Positions 16,816 to 26,336 of a stretch of DNA of 64,000 bases are shown one piece after another. Made by a program: the position numbers and the translations under genes. Position 1 is the first letter of the stretch. Each line of letters starts with the position of its first letter. The stretch is taken from assembly GCA_003248865.1 (NCBI GenBank), contig QFPK01000004.1, forward strand, positions 124,001 to 188,000. The letters are read 5' to 3'. The notes under the pieces were generated by a model that saw nothing but the letters and a program-made list of their open reading frames with translations, had not been told where the DNA came from and searched no databases. The stretch is from Sphingomonas sp. (GTDB lineage Bacteria > Pseudomonadota > Alphaproteobacteria > Sphingomonadales > Sphingomonadaceae).

Positions 16816-18486
16816 CTATTCGGCCGGCTGGGCGTGCGCGCCGGCGGGGGCGGCAAGCGGCTTGTCGGTATCGGGGTGATAGGGAAGCCCGGCGTCCAGC
16901 GGGGCTTCGTTCCGGATGCGGCCGCGCGCCGTCATCCACACGTTCCAGGCCATCAGCACGGCGCCCGCGAAGTACAGCAGCCCGCCCAGCATCCGGATGA
17001 TGTAATAGGGATGCATGGCCGCCACGACTTCGGCGAAGGCGTAGACCAGATAGCCCTCGGTGTTGAACTCGCGCCACATCAGGCCCTGCATGATGCCGGC
17101 CACCCACATGGACGAGGCGTAGAGAACGATGCCCCCCATCGCGAGCCAGAAGTGCCAGTTGATCATGCGCAGCGAATAGATGCGCTCACGCCCCCACAGC
17201 CGCGGCGCCAGGAAATAGACACAGGCAAAGGTGATCATGCCGTTCCAGCCCAGCGCGCCGGAATGGACGTGGCCGATGGTCCAGTCGGTGTAGTGCGACA
17301 GGCCGTTGACGGCGCGGATCGACATCACCGGCCCTTCGAACGTCGCCATCCCATAGAAGGCCAGCGCCGCCACGAACATGCGGATGATGGGATCTGTGCG
17401 GATCTTGTCCCAGGCGCCGTCCAGCGTCATCAGGCCGTTGATCATGCCGCCCCAGCTGGGCATCCACAGCATGATGGAGAACACCATCCCCAGCGTCTGC
17501 GCCCAGTCAGGCAACGCCGTGAAGTGCAGGTGGTGCGGCCCGGCCCAGATGTACAGGAAGATCAGCGACCAGAAGTGGACGATGGACAGCCGATAGGAAT
17601 AGACCGGCTTTCCCGCCTGCTTGGGCACGAAATAATACATCATGCCCAGGAAGCCCGCGGTCAGGAAGAAGCCGACGGCATTGTGGCCATACCACCATTG
17701 CGTCAGCGCATCCTGCACGCCCGACCACACCACATAGCTTTTGGGGCCGAAGCCAACCGGCACCGCCAGATTGTTGACGATGTGCAGCATCGCGATGGTG
17801 ATGATGAAGGCGAGGTAAAACCAGTTGGCCACATAGATGTGCGGCTCGCGCCGCTTCACGATGGTGCCAACATAGACCGCGAAATAGGCGACCCAAACGA
17901 TGGTCAGCCACAGGTCCACATACCATTCCGGCTCGGCATATTCCTTGGACTGGGTGATGCCCAGCAGATAGCCGGTCGCCGCCAGCACGATGAACAGCTG
18001 GTAGCCCCAGAACACGAACCAGGCGAGGCCGGGCGCGAACAGCTGGGTGCGGCAGGTGCGCTGCACCACCCAGAAGCTGGTGGCGATCAGTGCATTGCCG
18101 CCGAAGGCGAAGATCACGGCCGACGTGTGCAGCGGCCGCAGCCGCCCGAAGCTGGTCCATTCCAGCCCCAGGTTCAGCACCGGCCAGGCCAGCTGGGCGG
18201 CGATCACCACCCCCACCAGAAGCCCTGCGATGCCCCAGAACACGGTGGCGATCACGCCGGCCTTGATCACGCCGTCATAATAGCCGCCGTGGTTGGTGTC
18301 GGGCAGGGTCCAGCCCCCGTTCGGGTCCGGCTTCAGCCGCCCCACCGTCGTCGCGATCGCCAGAATGCAGGCGATCAGGATGATCACGCCGTGGATCGCG
18401 AATCCGGCGCTCGTGGCCGTCGCAATCATGAAAAGCGACAATATCCCGAACAGCAGATAGGCGCCGGCTGAGAAGAAGGCTGTCAT
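16816..18486 (-). CDS. ccoN: cbb3-type cytochrome c oxidase catalytic subunit I
   Basis: The haem-copper oxygen-reducing subunit of the high-affinity terminal oxidase. It has 556 residues and about 12 helices. CuB ligands appear in QWWYGHNAVGFF and GPHHLHF, and haem ligands in GHVHSGALGWNG. It is the first gene of the ccoNOQPGHIS run. An FNR/FixK box 88-101 bp before its ATG suggests induction at low oxygen. Confidence 0.97.
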   Translation of the reverse strand: MTAFFSAGAYLLFGILSLFMIATATSAGFAIHGVIILIACILAIATTVGRLKPDPNGGWTLPDTNHGGYYDGVIKAGVIATVFWGIAGLLVGVVIAAQLAWPVLNLGLEWTSFGRLRPLHTSAVIFAFGGNALIATSFWVVQRTCRTQLFAPGLAWFVFWGYQLFIVLAATGYLLGITQSKEYAEPEWYVDLWLTIVWVAYFAVYVGTIVKRREPHIYVANWFYLAFIITIAMLHIVNNLAVPVGFGPKSYVVWSGVQDALTQWWYGHNAVGFFLTAGFLGMMYYFVPKQAGKPVYSYRLSIVHFWSLIFLYIWAGPHHLHFTALPDWAQTLGMVFSIMLWMPSWGGMINGLMTLDGAWDKIRTDPIIRMFVAALAFYGMATFEGPVMSIRAVNGLSHYTDWTIGHVHSGALGWNGMITFACVYFLAPRLWGRERIYSLRMINWHFWLAMGGIVLYASSMWVAGIMQGLMWREFNTEGYLVYAFAEVVAAMHPYYIIRMLGGLLYFAGAVLMAWNVWMTARGRIRNEAPLDAGLPYHPDTDKPLAAPAGAHAQPAE

Positions 18487-18737
18487 GTCTCTTTCGCCCT
18501 GACCATATGATTCTCACCCGGATGCCCCCGGATGCTTCAGCCTGCTCTTTCAGGCCGTCCGGGCACGAGTGCTTTGATTCCGGTCAAATGGCGGGGCGGG
18601 CGAAAAAGGGCGTTTCTGCGCCCTGAGCCCGACGGTGAACTACACGGGGCAGCCAAGCCTTGCAGGCAGCAAACCCCGCATCAGCGCGACCTCAACGATT
18701 GGCATGGTCCTGAGGAGAGGGCACGGCGCGCGCCGTT
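18487..18737. other. Promoter region of the cco operon
   Basis: This 251-bp gap separates ccoN from the end of the efflux operon, both on the minus strand. It contains the FNR/FixK box at 18574-18587. I see no protein-like ORF and no clear terminator for the efflux operon. Confidence 0.5.
18574..18587 (-). promoter_or_regulatory. FNR/FixK-type anaerobox upstream of ccoN
   Basis: TTGATTCCGGTCAA matches the FNR/FixK consensus TTGAT-N4-ATCAA with one mismatch and is itself nearly palindromic. Its centre lies about 94 bp before the ccoN ATG, which fits activation of a promoter with a 50-60 nt leader. Control of cbb3 genes by FNR/FixK proteins is well established in alphaproteobacteria. No fnr/fixK gene is in the window. 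Confidence 0.8.
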
Positions 18738-20156
18738 TCAGTTTCCTCCAGCCGGCGCGGGCGGAAGCCCACCGCCCAGTGCGGCGTAGAGTGCTGCCAG
18801 ATTATCCAGCTCCTGCCGCCTCAGCGAGACAAGCGACTGTTCAGCGGTGAACAGGTTTCGTTCGGCGTCCAACACTTCCAGATAGTTGGCAACGCCTTCG
18901 CGATAGCGGATCTGCGCCAGCCGGGCGATCTGACGCTGGGCTTCCGTGGAGCGCTGCTGGGCGGCGACTTCTTCCGCCAGATGCTGGCGCCCGGCGAGAC
19001 CGTTGGAGACTTCCTGGAACGCCTGCTGAACCGTGTTCTCGTAGGTCGCGACCGCGATATCCTCGCGGGCGACTGCGACGTCCACATTGCCTTTGCGCCG
19101 GCCCCAATCGAAGATGGGCAGGTTGATGCTGGGCCCGAACGACCAGCTCTGGCCGCTCTGACTGAACAGGTCCGAGAGCTCAGAGGAGACGTAGCCGAAA
19201 TTTCCCGTCAGCGAGATGGAGGGGAAGAAGGCCGCGCGTGCGGCGCCCACATTGGCGCGTGCCGCCCTCAGCTGTTCTTCGGCGGCGATGATGTCCGGAC
19301 GGGCGTTCAGCAGGTCGGACGGGAGGCCGGCAGCCAGCGGCTGCACCGGTCTTTGTGCGCCCAGTGGCAGCGCATCCGGCATGTCGGCGGGCAGCTGGCC
19401 GCCGATCAGCATCAATACGGTGTTGCGTGCCTGCGTGCGCGCCAGTTTCAGGGCGGCAAGTTCGGTTTCCGCCTGCGTCAACAGCGTTTCGGCCTGCCGC
19501 CAGTCCAGCGCAGACGTCACACCGGCGTCAAGCCGTCGTTTCGCGATGCGAAGGCCATCCTCGCGACTCTTGAGAGTTGCCTCGGCGAGCGCAATTCGCT
19601 CGTCGGCTTCCCGCGCCATATAATAGGCGCCCGCCAGGTTGCGGATCAGCGCCAGCCGGGCGGCCCGCTCGCCTTCCACTGTGGCAAGGTACTGACTGCG
19701 GGCGGCCTCCGTCATGTTGCGGACGCGACCCCAGAAATCCAGTTCGAAAGCCGGTACCGCGACCCCCACGTTGGCCCGGTTGACGGTCATGGCGTTGTTG
19801 AATGTCTCAATCGACGAGAGCCGGCTTCGGGTCGCGCCGGCGGAGGCCGAGAGGCCTGGAAACTGGTCTGCCCCCTGAATGCGATACTGGCCACGCGCTT
19901 CGGCGATGCGGGCGACGGCGACTGCCAGGTCGCGGTTGCGCTCCAGCCCGAGCGAGATCAAGGCGCGCAGGCGCGGGTCCGGAAAGAAGCTGTCATAGCC
20001 GATGTCGCGTGCCGGAACGGCGCCTGCCGGATCGGCCGAGGCCTCCGGGGCGTACCACTCAGCAGACGCAGCCAGCGGCTCGGGCCGCTTGTGTTCCGGG
20101 GCGAGGCTGCAGCCCGCCAGCAGCACCGCCAGAAGGATGGACGCCTGCTTAGCCAT
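18738..20156 (-). CDS. NodT-family efflux outer-membrane lipoprotein
   Basis: The outer-membrane channel (TolC/OprM-like) of the RND pump. The 472-residue protein has a lipoprotein signal, MAKQASILLAVLLAGCSLAP, with lipobox Cys at residue 16. Two OEP domains follow, with the repeats ALDWRQAETLLTQAETELAA and YLEVLDAERNLFTAEQSLVS. The ATG at 20156 overlaps the permease gene by eight bases, so translation is probably coupled. Confidence 0.93.
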   Translation of the reverse strand: MAKQASILLAVLLAGCSLAPEHKRPEPLAASAEWYAPEASADPAGAVPARDIGYDSFFPDPRLRALISLGLERNRDLAVAVARIAEARGQYRIQGADQFPGLSASAGATRSRLSSIETFNNAMTVNRANVGVAVPAFELDFWGRVRNMTEAARSQYLATVEGERAARLALIRNLAGAYYMAREADERIALAEATLKSREDGLRIAKRRLDAGVTSALDWRQAETLLTQAETELAALKLARTQARNTVLMLIGGQLPADMPDALPLGAQRPVQPLAAGLPSDLLNARPDIIAAEEQLRAARANVGAARAAFFPSISLTGNFGYVSSELSDLFSQSGQSWSFGPSINLPIFDWGRRKGNVDVAVAREDIAVATYENTVQQAFQEVSNGLAGRQHLAEEVAAQQRSTEAQRQIARLAQIRYREGVANYLEVLDAERNLFTAEQSLVSLRRQELDNLAALYAALGGGLPPAPAGGN

Positions 20157-23100
20157 GATGTGCACTCCCCACGCCCGAGCCGCCGCCGGAACCGGGCGGT
20201 GCCTTGGGGGGAACCCCTTCCTTGCCCAGCCAGTGGCGGACGGAGAGGTAGAACAGCGGGATGAAGAACACACCCAGGATGGTCGCGCCCAGCATGCCGC
20301 CGATCACGCCCGTGCCCACCGCGATGCGGCTGGCGGCGCCGGCCCCGCTGGCGATGAACAGCGGGATCATGCCGCCGATGAAGGCCAGCGAGGTCATGAT
20401 GATGGGCCGAAGCCGCATTCTGACCGCGCTCAGCGTCGCATCCAGCGGCTTCTTGCCGTGGTTCTCTTCCTCGATGGCGAACTCCACGATCAGGATGGCG
20501 TTCTTGGCGGAGAGGCCGATGATGGCGATCAGGCCGACGTTGAAATAGACATCCGCCGACAGCCCGCGCGTCATCGTCAGCAGGATGGCCCCCAGCACGC
20601 CCAGCGGCACCACCAGCAGCACCGAAACCGGAATCGACCAGCTCTCGTACAGGGCCGCGAGCAGCAGGAAGACGATCAGGAACGAGAGCCCCAGCAGCAG
20701 GCCGATCTGGCCGCCGGCCTGCTTTTCCTCGTAGCTGATGCCGGTCCATTCATAGGAGAAGCCCTCAGGCAGCGCCGACGCCAGCTTCTCCATCTCATCC
20801 ATCGCCTCGCCAGTGGAGCGGCCGGGCGCGGCCATGCCGGAGATCGTCATGGACGGATAGCCGTTGTAGCGCTGCAGTTGCTGCGGGCCGGAAATCCACT
20901 CCACCTGGGTGAAGCTGCCGAACGGCACCATGTTGCCCGCGCTGTTGCGCACCTTCAGCGCCAGTATGTCCTGCGGCGTCATGCGATAGGGCGCGTCGGC
21001 CTTCAGCAGCACGCGCAGGATGCGCCCTTCATAGGTGAAGTCATTGGCGTAGGCAGAGCCGAAGGCGATGGCCAGCGTGTTGTTCACATCGGCCACCTGC
21101 AGGCCCAGCGCGCGGGCCTTCACCCGGTCGATGGTCACGCGAAGCTGCGGCGCAGCCTCCTGCCCCTCGGGGCGGACACCCGTCAGGACTGCGCTCTGGC
21201 TGGCGGCGCCCAACATCTGGTTGCGGGCATTCAGAAGGGCGTCCGGCCCCATGCCGCCCACATCCTTCAGCTTGAAGCTGAAGCCGCTGTTGACACCCAG
21301 CGCCGGGATCGGGGGGGGCGTCAGGGCGAACACAAAGGCTTCGCGGATCTGCGAGAAGGCCATATTGGCCTGCCCCAGCAGCGTGCTCGCCTTGTCAGCC
21401 TCGGCCGTACGCTCCTCCCAGGGCTTCAGCCTTGCAAAGACCATGGCGTTGGCCTGACCCTGCCCGAAGAAGCTGAAGCCACGCACGGCGACGATATTCT
21501 GGATGGCTTCCTGCTTGCTGTAATGTGCGGTCACCTGGTCGATGGCTTCCTCGGTGCGCGGCCGTGTGGCGCCCGACGGGGCCTGAACGACGTTCAGGAT
21601 GACGCCCTGATCCTCTTCCGGCAGAAATCCGCCGGGCAGGCGCATGAACAGGATGGCAGTCAGCCCGGCCATCAGCAGGAACACCGCCAGCCAACGCAGC
21701 GGCAGTGCCAGCATCTTGCCGACCCGGCCCTGATAGCCGTGGGTGACACGATCGAACCAGTTGTTGAAGCCGTCGAAGAAGCGGCCGACCATGCCGCGCG
21801 GCGCGTCCGGATCATGCGGGACATGCGGCTTCAGGAAGGTGGCGCAAAGCGCCGGGGTCAGTGTCAGCGCAAGCAGGGCCGAGAAGCCGATGGAGACGAT
21901 CAGCGTAACGGCGAACTGACGATAGATGGCACCGGTGGAACCGGGGAAGAAGCTCATCGGCACGAACACGGCCATTAGCACCAGGGTGATACCGATGATG
22001 GCGGAGGTGATCTGACCCATCGCCTTCTGCGTCGCCTCACGCGGGGGCAGATGCTCTTCCGTCATGATGCGCTCGACATTCTCGATCACCACGATGGCGT
22101 CATCGACAAGAATGCCGATCGCCAGCACCATGGCGAACAGGGTCAGCACGTTGATGGTGAAGCCGAAGGCCGCCAGCCCCATGCAGGCGCCCAGCAGGGC
22201 GATGGGCACCACGATGGTCGGGATCAGCGTTGCCCGCCAGTTCTGCAGGAACAGGAACATCACCAGGAACACCAGGATGACCGCCTCGACCAGCGTCTTC
22301 ACCACCTCCTTGATGGATTCGGAAATGAAGGGCGTGGTGTCGTAAGGTACCGACCATTCGATGTCGGCGGGGAAGCCCCGGGCCAGTTCGTCCATCCGTG
22401 CCTTCACGCCGTCGGCCGTGGCGATGGCGTTGGCGCCGGTCGATTGCTGCACGGCGATGATGGCGACGGACTTGCCGTTCAGCGTGGCCCTTGTGTCATA
22501 GCTCATCGCGCCCAGCTCCACCCGGGCCACATCGCCCAGCGTCACGGTGGAGCCGTCCGGATTCGCGCGCAGGATGATGCCGGCGAACTGCTCAGCGGTG
22601 GTGAAGCGCCCTTGCGTCAGGATGGTCGCGTTCAATTCGGTGTCGCGCGCCAGCGGCAGGTCGCCCAACTGGCCGCCGGGGCTCTGGCTGTTCTGTTCCT
22701 GCACTGCGCCCAGCGCATCCGCGGCGGACATGTTGAAGTTCGCCAGCCGCTCCGGGTCCAGCCAGATGCGCATGGCGTAGGGCGAACCGAACAGCTGCAC
22801 ATTGCCCACACCGTGCACGCGGCGTAGTTCGTCCACCACGCGGGCGTTGGCGAAATTGCCCAGATCCTCGCCGTTGTTGGCGCCGGTCTTCGATCCGATC
22901 GCCACCAGCAGCAGGAAGCCGGAATTGGCCTGCTGCACCGGGATGCCCTGCCGCCGCACATCCTCCGGCAGCCGGGGCTCCACCAGCGTCAGCTTGTTCT
23001 GCACATCCATCTGCGCGACATCGATGTCGGTGCCGGTCTCGAAAGTGGCGGTGATGGTGCCGACCCCGTTCGCCCCCGACGTGGAGGCCATATAGAGCAG

Positions 23101-23325
23101 GCCCTCGACCCCGTTCAGCTCCTGCTCAATCACCTGGGTGACAGATTGCTCCACCGTGGTGGCGTCGGCGCCCGGATAGGTCGCGGTAATTGTCAGCGAA
23201 GGCGGCGCCACATCGGGATATTGCTCGATCGGCAGGCTATAGAGCGCGATCGCGCCCACCAGCGAAATCAGCAATGCGACGACCCATGCGAAGATGGGGC
23301 GGCCGATGAAGAACTGGGAAAACAT
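20149..23325 (-). CDS. RND multidrug efflux permease (HAE-1 family)
   Basis: A proton-driven inner-membrane exporter of the AcrB/MexB type with 1058 residues. It begins MFSQFFIGRPIFAWVVAL, carries the relay aspartates in ILVDDAIVVIENVERIM, and has the HAE-1 signatures FFPGSTGAIYRQFAVTL and GLSAKNAILIVEFA. Twelve helices and two large periplasmic loops are expected. It sits between adaptor and outer-membrane protein genes. No TetR regulator is adjacent, so substrates cannot be guessed. Confidence 0.96.
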   Translation of the reverse strand: MFSQFFIGRPIFAWVVALLISLVGAIALYSLPIEQYPDVAPPSLTITATYPGADATTVEQSVTQVIEQELNGVEGLLYMASTSGANGVGTITATFETGTDIDVAQMDVQNKLTLVEPRLPEDVRRQGIPVQQANSGFLLLVAIGSKTGANNGEDLGNFANARVVDELRRVHGVGNVQLFGSPYAMRIWLDPERLANFNMSAADALGAVQEQNSQSPGGQLGDLPLARDTELNATILTQGRFTTAEQFAGIILRANPDGSTVTLGDVARVELGAMSYDTRATLNGKSVAIIAVQQSTGANAIATADGVKARMDELARGFPADIEWSVPYDTTPFISESIKEVVKTLVEAVILVFLVMFLFLQNWRATLIPTIVVPIALLGACMGLAAFGFTINVLTLFAMVLAIGILVDDAIVVIENVERIMTEEHLPPREATQKAMGQITSAIIGITLVLMAVFVPMSFFPGSTGAIYRQFAVTLIVSIGFSALLALTLTPALCATFLKPHVPHDPDAPRGMVGRFFDGFNNWFDRVTHGYQGRVGKMLALPLRWLAVFLLMAGLTAILFMRLPGGFLPEEDQGVILNVVQAPSGATRPRTEEAIDQVTAHYSKQEAIQNIVAVRGFSFFGQGQANAMVFARLKPWEERTAEADKASTLLGQANMAFSQIREAFVFALTPPPIPALGVNSGFSFKLKDVGGMGPDALLNARNQMLGAASQSAVLTGVRPEGQEAAPQLRVTIDRVKARALGLQVADVNNTLAIAFGSAYANDFTYEGRILRVLLKADAPYRMTPQDILALKVRNSAGNMVPFGSFTQVEWISGPQQLQRYNGYPSMTISGMAAPGRSTGEAMDEMEKLASALPEGFSYEWTGISYEEKQAGGQIGLLLGLSFLIVFLLLAALYESWSIPVSVLLVVPLGVLGAILLTMTRGLSADVYFNVGLIAIIGLSAKNAILIVEFAIEEENHGKKPLDATLSAVRMRLRPIIMTSLAFIGGMIPLFIASGAGAASRIAVGTGVIGGMLGATILGVFFIPLFYLSVRHWLGKEGVPPKAPPGSGGGSGVGSAHHG

Positions 23326-23328
23326 GCG

Positions 23329-24537
23329 TCAGTTGGCCCCGGCCGCTGACTGTGCCGCAGCAGGCTGCCCCTGGCCCGGCTGACCAGGCGCAGGCTTCGG
23401 CGTCGCGATGCGCACCGGCATGCCGGGCTGCACCTTCTGCAATCCGTCCACAATCACCCGTTCGCCCGGCTTCAGGCCGGATAGCACAACCCACTCGGCA
23501 CCGCGCAGATCACCCAGTTGCACCGGGCGCGCCTCGGCCTTGTTGTCGGCTGTCACCACCATCACCGCGCCGCCGTGTGGACCCACCTGCACGGCGCGCT
23601 GCGGCACCATGATGGCGTTCGCCCGCGTGCCGGCAAACACACGCGCCCGCACGAACTGGCCCGGCAGTAGGATGGTGCCGGGGTTGGGGAATTCGGCGCG
23701 GATCGCCGCCGCGCCGGTGGATTCGTCGAAGGCCAGATCCAGGAAGTCCAACCGTCCGGTCTGGGCAAAGGTGGAGCCGTCCTCCAGCTGCAGTTCCACC
23801 CGCGTGCGGCCGATGGCAGGCGCGCTGAGGGCGCCGGAGGCCATGTCGCGCCGGATGGCAAGAAACTCCGAGCTGGACTGGGAGAAGTTCACATAGACGG
23901 GGTTCACCTGCTCGATCACCGTCAGCAGCGTGCCCTCTGCCGCGCTCACCAGCGCACCCTCTGTCACTTCCGCGCGCCGGGCGCGTCCCGAAATCGGCGC
24001 CGTCACCGTGGCATAGCCCAGGTTCAGCCGGGCCGATTCCACTTGCGCTCGCGCCTGCAAGACATCGGCGTCGGCCTGTCCCAGACGCGCGACGGCTGCA
24101 TCATATTCCTGTTTGCTGATCGCCTGGTCGGTCAGCAGCGGGCGATAGCGGTCCACGTCCTGCCGGGCGTTGCGCGCAGTCGCCTCGGCGCGTTGCGCCT
24201 GTGCCAGCGATGCGCTCAGGCTGGCCTGCAATTCCCGCGGGTCAATGGCGAACAGCGGCTGGCCGGCCCGCACGTCGCTGCCTTCCTCATAAAGGCGGCG
24301 GGCGACGATGCCCGTCACACGGGCCCGCACGTCGGCGGTGCGCACGGCCTGCACGCGCCCCGGCACCTCGATCACATTGTCGATGGTGGCGGCCTTCACG
24401 GTTTCCACCGTGACTTCCGGCGGCGGCATCTGCGGCTGTTCGGGCGCCGAACAGGCCGCCACGGCCAGCAGCAGCAACATCGAGGGCAGGGCAGCGGCCC
24501 GGCGTGACGTCGTCCCAGCGAGAGGTTTCAGGCTCAT
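23329..24537 (-). CDS. RND efflux periplasmic adaptor (membrane fusion lipoprotein)
   Basis: Links the RND permease to the outer-membrane channel. The chosen ATG at 24537 gives 402 residues opening MSLKPLAGTTSRRAAALPSM, with a lipobox ending AVAACSAPE. Lipoyl half-motifs (VRARVTGIVARRLYEEGSDV and ATVTAPISGRARRAEVTEGA) flank an alpha-hairpin rich in Ala, Gln and Arg. The C-terminus is Pro, Gln and Ala-rich. It is first in the efflux operon, 3 bp before the permease gene. In-frame starts as far upstream as 24618 exist but would put residues before the signal peptide. Confidence 0.92.
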   Translation of the reverse strand: MSLKPLAGTTSRRAAALPSMLLLLAVAACSAPEQPQMPPPEVTVETVKAATIDNVIEVPGRVQAVRTADVRARVTGIVARRLYEEGSDVRAGQPLFAIDPRELQASLSASLAQAQRAEATARNARQDVDRYRPLLTDQAISKQEYDAAVARLGQADADVLQARAQVESARLNLGYATVTAPISGRARRAEVTEGALVSAAEGTLLTVIEQVNPVYVNFSQSSSEFLAIRRDMASGALSAPAIGRTRVELQLEDGSTFAQTGRLDFLDLAFDESTGAAAIRAEFPNPGTILLPGQFVRARVFAGTRANAIMVPQRAVQVGPHGGAVMVVTADNKAEARPVQLGDLRGAEWVVLSGLKPGERVIVDGLQKVQPGMPVRIATPKPAPGQPGQGQPAAAQSAAGAN

Positions 24538-24676
24538 CGGCAACATTCCCCAGCCTTTCGGGCCCATCAGCCGCTCGTGTGTCGATCGTGTCATGCCCGC
24601 GACGTGCAGGGCCGGCAATCAGGCGTCAACCCACCCGAGGGTATGTCATTCGGCATAGCAGGCATTCGAGCAGGAC

Positions 24677-25105
24677 TCAAATTGTCTCGCCGGAACCTCC
24701 GGCAACCGGTTGAATGGCGTAAACCCAATATTTCGAGATCAGATAGCTCAGACCCGCCACGAACAGGGTGATGACGAGCTGGCTCGGAATCGGCGGCAAT
24801 TGCAGGGGGCTGGTGGCGATCCACAACAGGCTGCTGTTCACGCCCATGCAGAACAGATGCATGCAGATGAACCGCACCGCGCCGGCCGCATGCAAAGGCG
24901 CGCGAAAGGTGAAGCGGGACTGCACGACGAAATTCGCCACTGCCGAGATGGCATAGGCCAGAACGGAGGCCGGCACCGGGGGCATGATCAGCAGCAGCAG
25001 GGCGAACAGCCCCATATAGAGCGCCGTGCTGGCCAGCCCCACGAGCCCGAAGCGCAGGACCCGGGTGAGTTCGGCCCTGTGACGATGATTCTGCCAGTCG
25101 ATCAC
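24677..25105 (-). CDS. GtrA family membrane protein
   Basis: GtrA proteins are small four-helix membrane proteins thought to flip undecaprenyl-phosphate-linked sugars. The core is visible: VLRFGLVGLASTALYMGLFA, then AYAISAVANFVVQSRFTF, two further helices and LISKYWVYAI near the C-terminus. The GTG at 25105 (MIDWQNHRHRAELTR) is chosen because AGGAAG precedes it and it gives the typical length of about 142 residues. An ATG at 25141 and a GTG at 25246 are longer alternatives. The gene is divergent from a family 2 glycosyltransferase gene, its usual functional partner. Confidence 0.82.
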   Translation of the reverse strand: MIDWQNHRHRAELTRVLRFGLVGLASTALYMGLFALLLLIMPPVPASVLAYAISAVANFVVQSRFTFRAPLHAAGAVRFICMHLFCMGVNSSLLWIATSPLQLPPIPSQLVITLFVAGLSYLISKYWVYAIQPVAGGSGETI

Positions 25106-25310
25106 AGCTGCTTCCTGCTTCCCGACGCCCTGTAGAAACATCCGGCGCGATAGCCGCTCCCGATCGGAAGGGCAAACCCCGCTGTCCGCCGAATAACGTA
25201 AACGAGCTTCATCCGAGGCCGGTTTCTGTTGCACTTGCAACATCACTCGGCCAAGTCAGGCCGGTCCGGCTGGTGTCCGAGCCAGCGTCGCCAGTGCGGA
25301 GACCAGACTC

Positions 25311-26285
25311 GTGACTGCATTGTCCATCGTGATCCCCTGCTACAACGAGGAAGCCTGCATCGACGAGCTTCACCGCCGCGTGACCGCAGCGGCCAAGGCG
25401 CAGGTGGCCGAGGATTATGAACTGATTCTCGTGAATGACGGATCGAAGGACGGCACCTGGGCCGCGATGCAGCGCCTTGCGGCCACCGATCCGCGCCTCG
25501 TCGCCGTGAATCTGGCGCGCAACCACGGTCACCAGCTGGCGCTGACCGCCGGCCTCGATCTCAGCCGGGGCGACCATATCCTGATCATCGACGCCGACCT
25601 TCAGGATCCACCCGAACTGCTGTCCGAGATGATGGCAAAGATGAAGGCCGAAAACGCCGACGTGGTCTATGGCCTGCGTGTCAGCCGCGCCGGGGAAACC
25701 ATGGGGAAGAAGCTGTCCGCCGCCGCCTTCTACCGCACACTGGACCGGCTGACCGACATCGAAATCCCCGTCGACACCGGCGACTTCCGGCTGATGAGCC
25801 GCCGCGCGCTGGATGCCCTGCTCAGCCTGCCCGAACAGGCCCGCTTCATCCGCGGCATGGTGGCCTGGATCGGCTTCAAGCAATTGCCCTTCCCCTATCA
25901 CCGGGCCGAACGTCTCGCCGGGGAAACCCATTATCCGCTGTCGAAGATGATCAAGCTCGCCTTCGACGCCGTCACCGGATTCTCCACCGCGCCTCTGCGT
26001 CTCGCCACCCAGCTGGGCATGATCCTCGCCGGGCTGGCCCTGCTGTTCGGGCTCTACATCTTCATCGTCTGGTTCCGGGGCGGCACGGTGGCGGGCTGGG
26101 CCTCGCTCGCCCTTCTCGTCGTCATCCTGGGCGCGGCACAGATGTTCGTGCTCGGCCTGATCGGTGAGTATCTGGGCCGCGTCTATATCGAGGCCAAGGG
26201 TCGCCCGCTCTACATCATCCAGGACGTGATCGGGGAAGCCCGCAGCGGGGCCCGGCTGGGCTATCGGGGCGACGAAAAGGCCTGA
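25311..26285 (+). CDS. Family 2 glycosyltransferase (GtrB/DPM1-like)
   Basis: Predicted polyprenyl-phosphate sugar transferase. The 324-residue protein has an N-terminal GT-A domain (LSIVIPCYNEEACIDELH at the start, DADLQDPPELL with the metal-binding Asp residues at about 88-92, and SRRALDALLSLPEQARFIRG). Two C-terminal membrane helices follow (around 232-252 and 265-285), ending in IGEYLGRVYIEAKGRPLYI. This is the GtrB/ArnC layout. It starts at a GTG and is divergent from the GtrA gene. Together they could decorate a surface glycan. Confidence 0.9.
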   Translation: MTALSIVIPCYNEEACIDELHRRVTAAAKAQVAEDYELILVNDGSKDGTWAAMQRLAATDPRLVAVNLARNHGHQLALTAGLDLSRGDHILIIDADLQDPPELLSEMMAKMKAENADVVYGLRVSRAGETMGKKLSAAAFYRTLDRLTDIEIPVDTGDFRLMSRRALDALLSLPEQARFIRGMVAWIGFKQLPFPYHRAERLAGETHYPLSKMIKLAFDAVTGFSTAPLRLATQLGMILAGLALLFGLYIFIVWFRGGTVAGWASLALLVVILGAAQMFVLGLIGEYLGRVYIEAKGRPLYIIQDVIGEARSGARLGYRGDEKA

Positions 26286-26301
26286 AGCCGGGCTGGGATT
26301 T

Positions 26302-26327
26302 TTCCCTCCGTTGCGTTGGCGAGGGAA
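26302..26327. terminator. Hairpin between convergent glycosyltransferase and galE genes
   Basis: TTCCCTC pairs with GAGGGAA across a 12-nt loop in the 51-bp gap between two convergent stop codons. The stem is only 7 bp and lacks a U-run, so termination is likely but not certain. Confidence 0.4.
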
Positions 26328-26336
26328 GGGTTCAAA

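Noticed and set aside
16330..18471. Long plus-strand open frame antisense to ccoO and ccoN
   Set aside because: The opposite strand encodes unmistakable oxidase subunits with metal ligands; the antisense translation is His/Gln/Arg-rich with no domain.
18738..24537. Efflux operon as part of the oxygen-responsive cco regulon
   Set aside because: The FNR-type box lies downstream of the efflux genes and faces ccoN. Nothing similar is visible before the adaptor gene.
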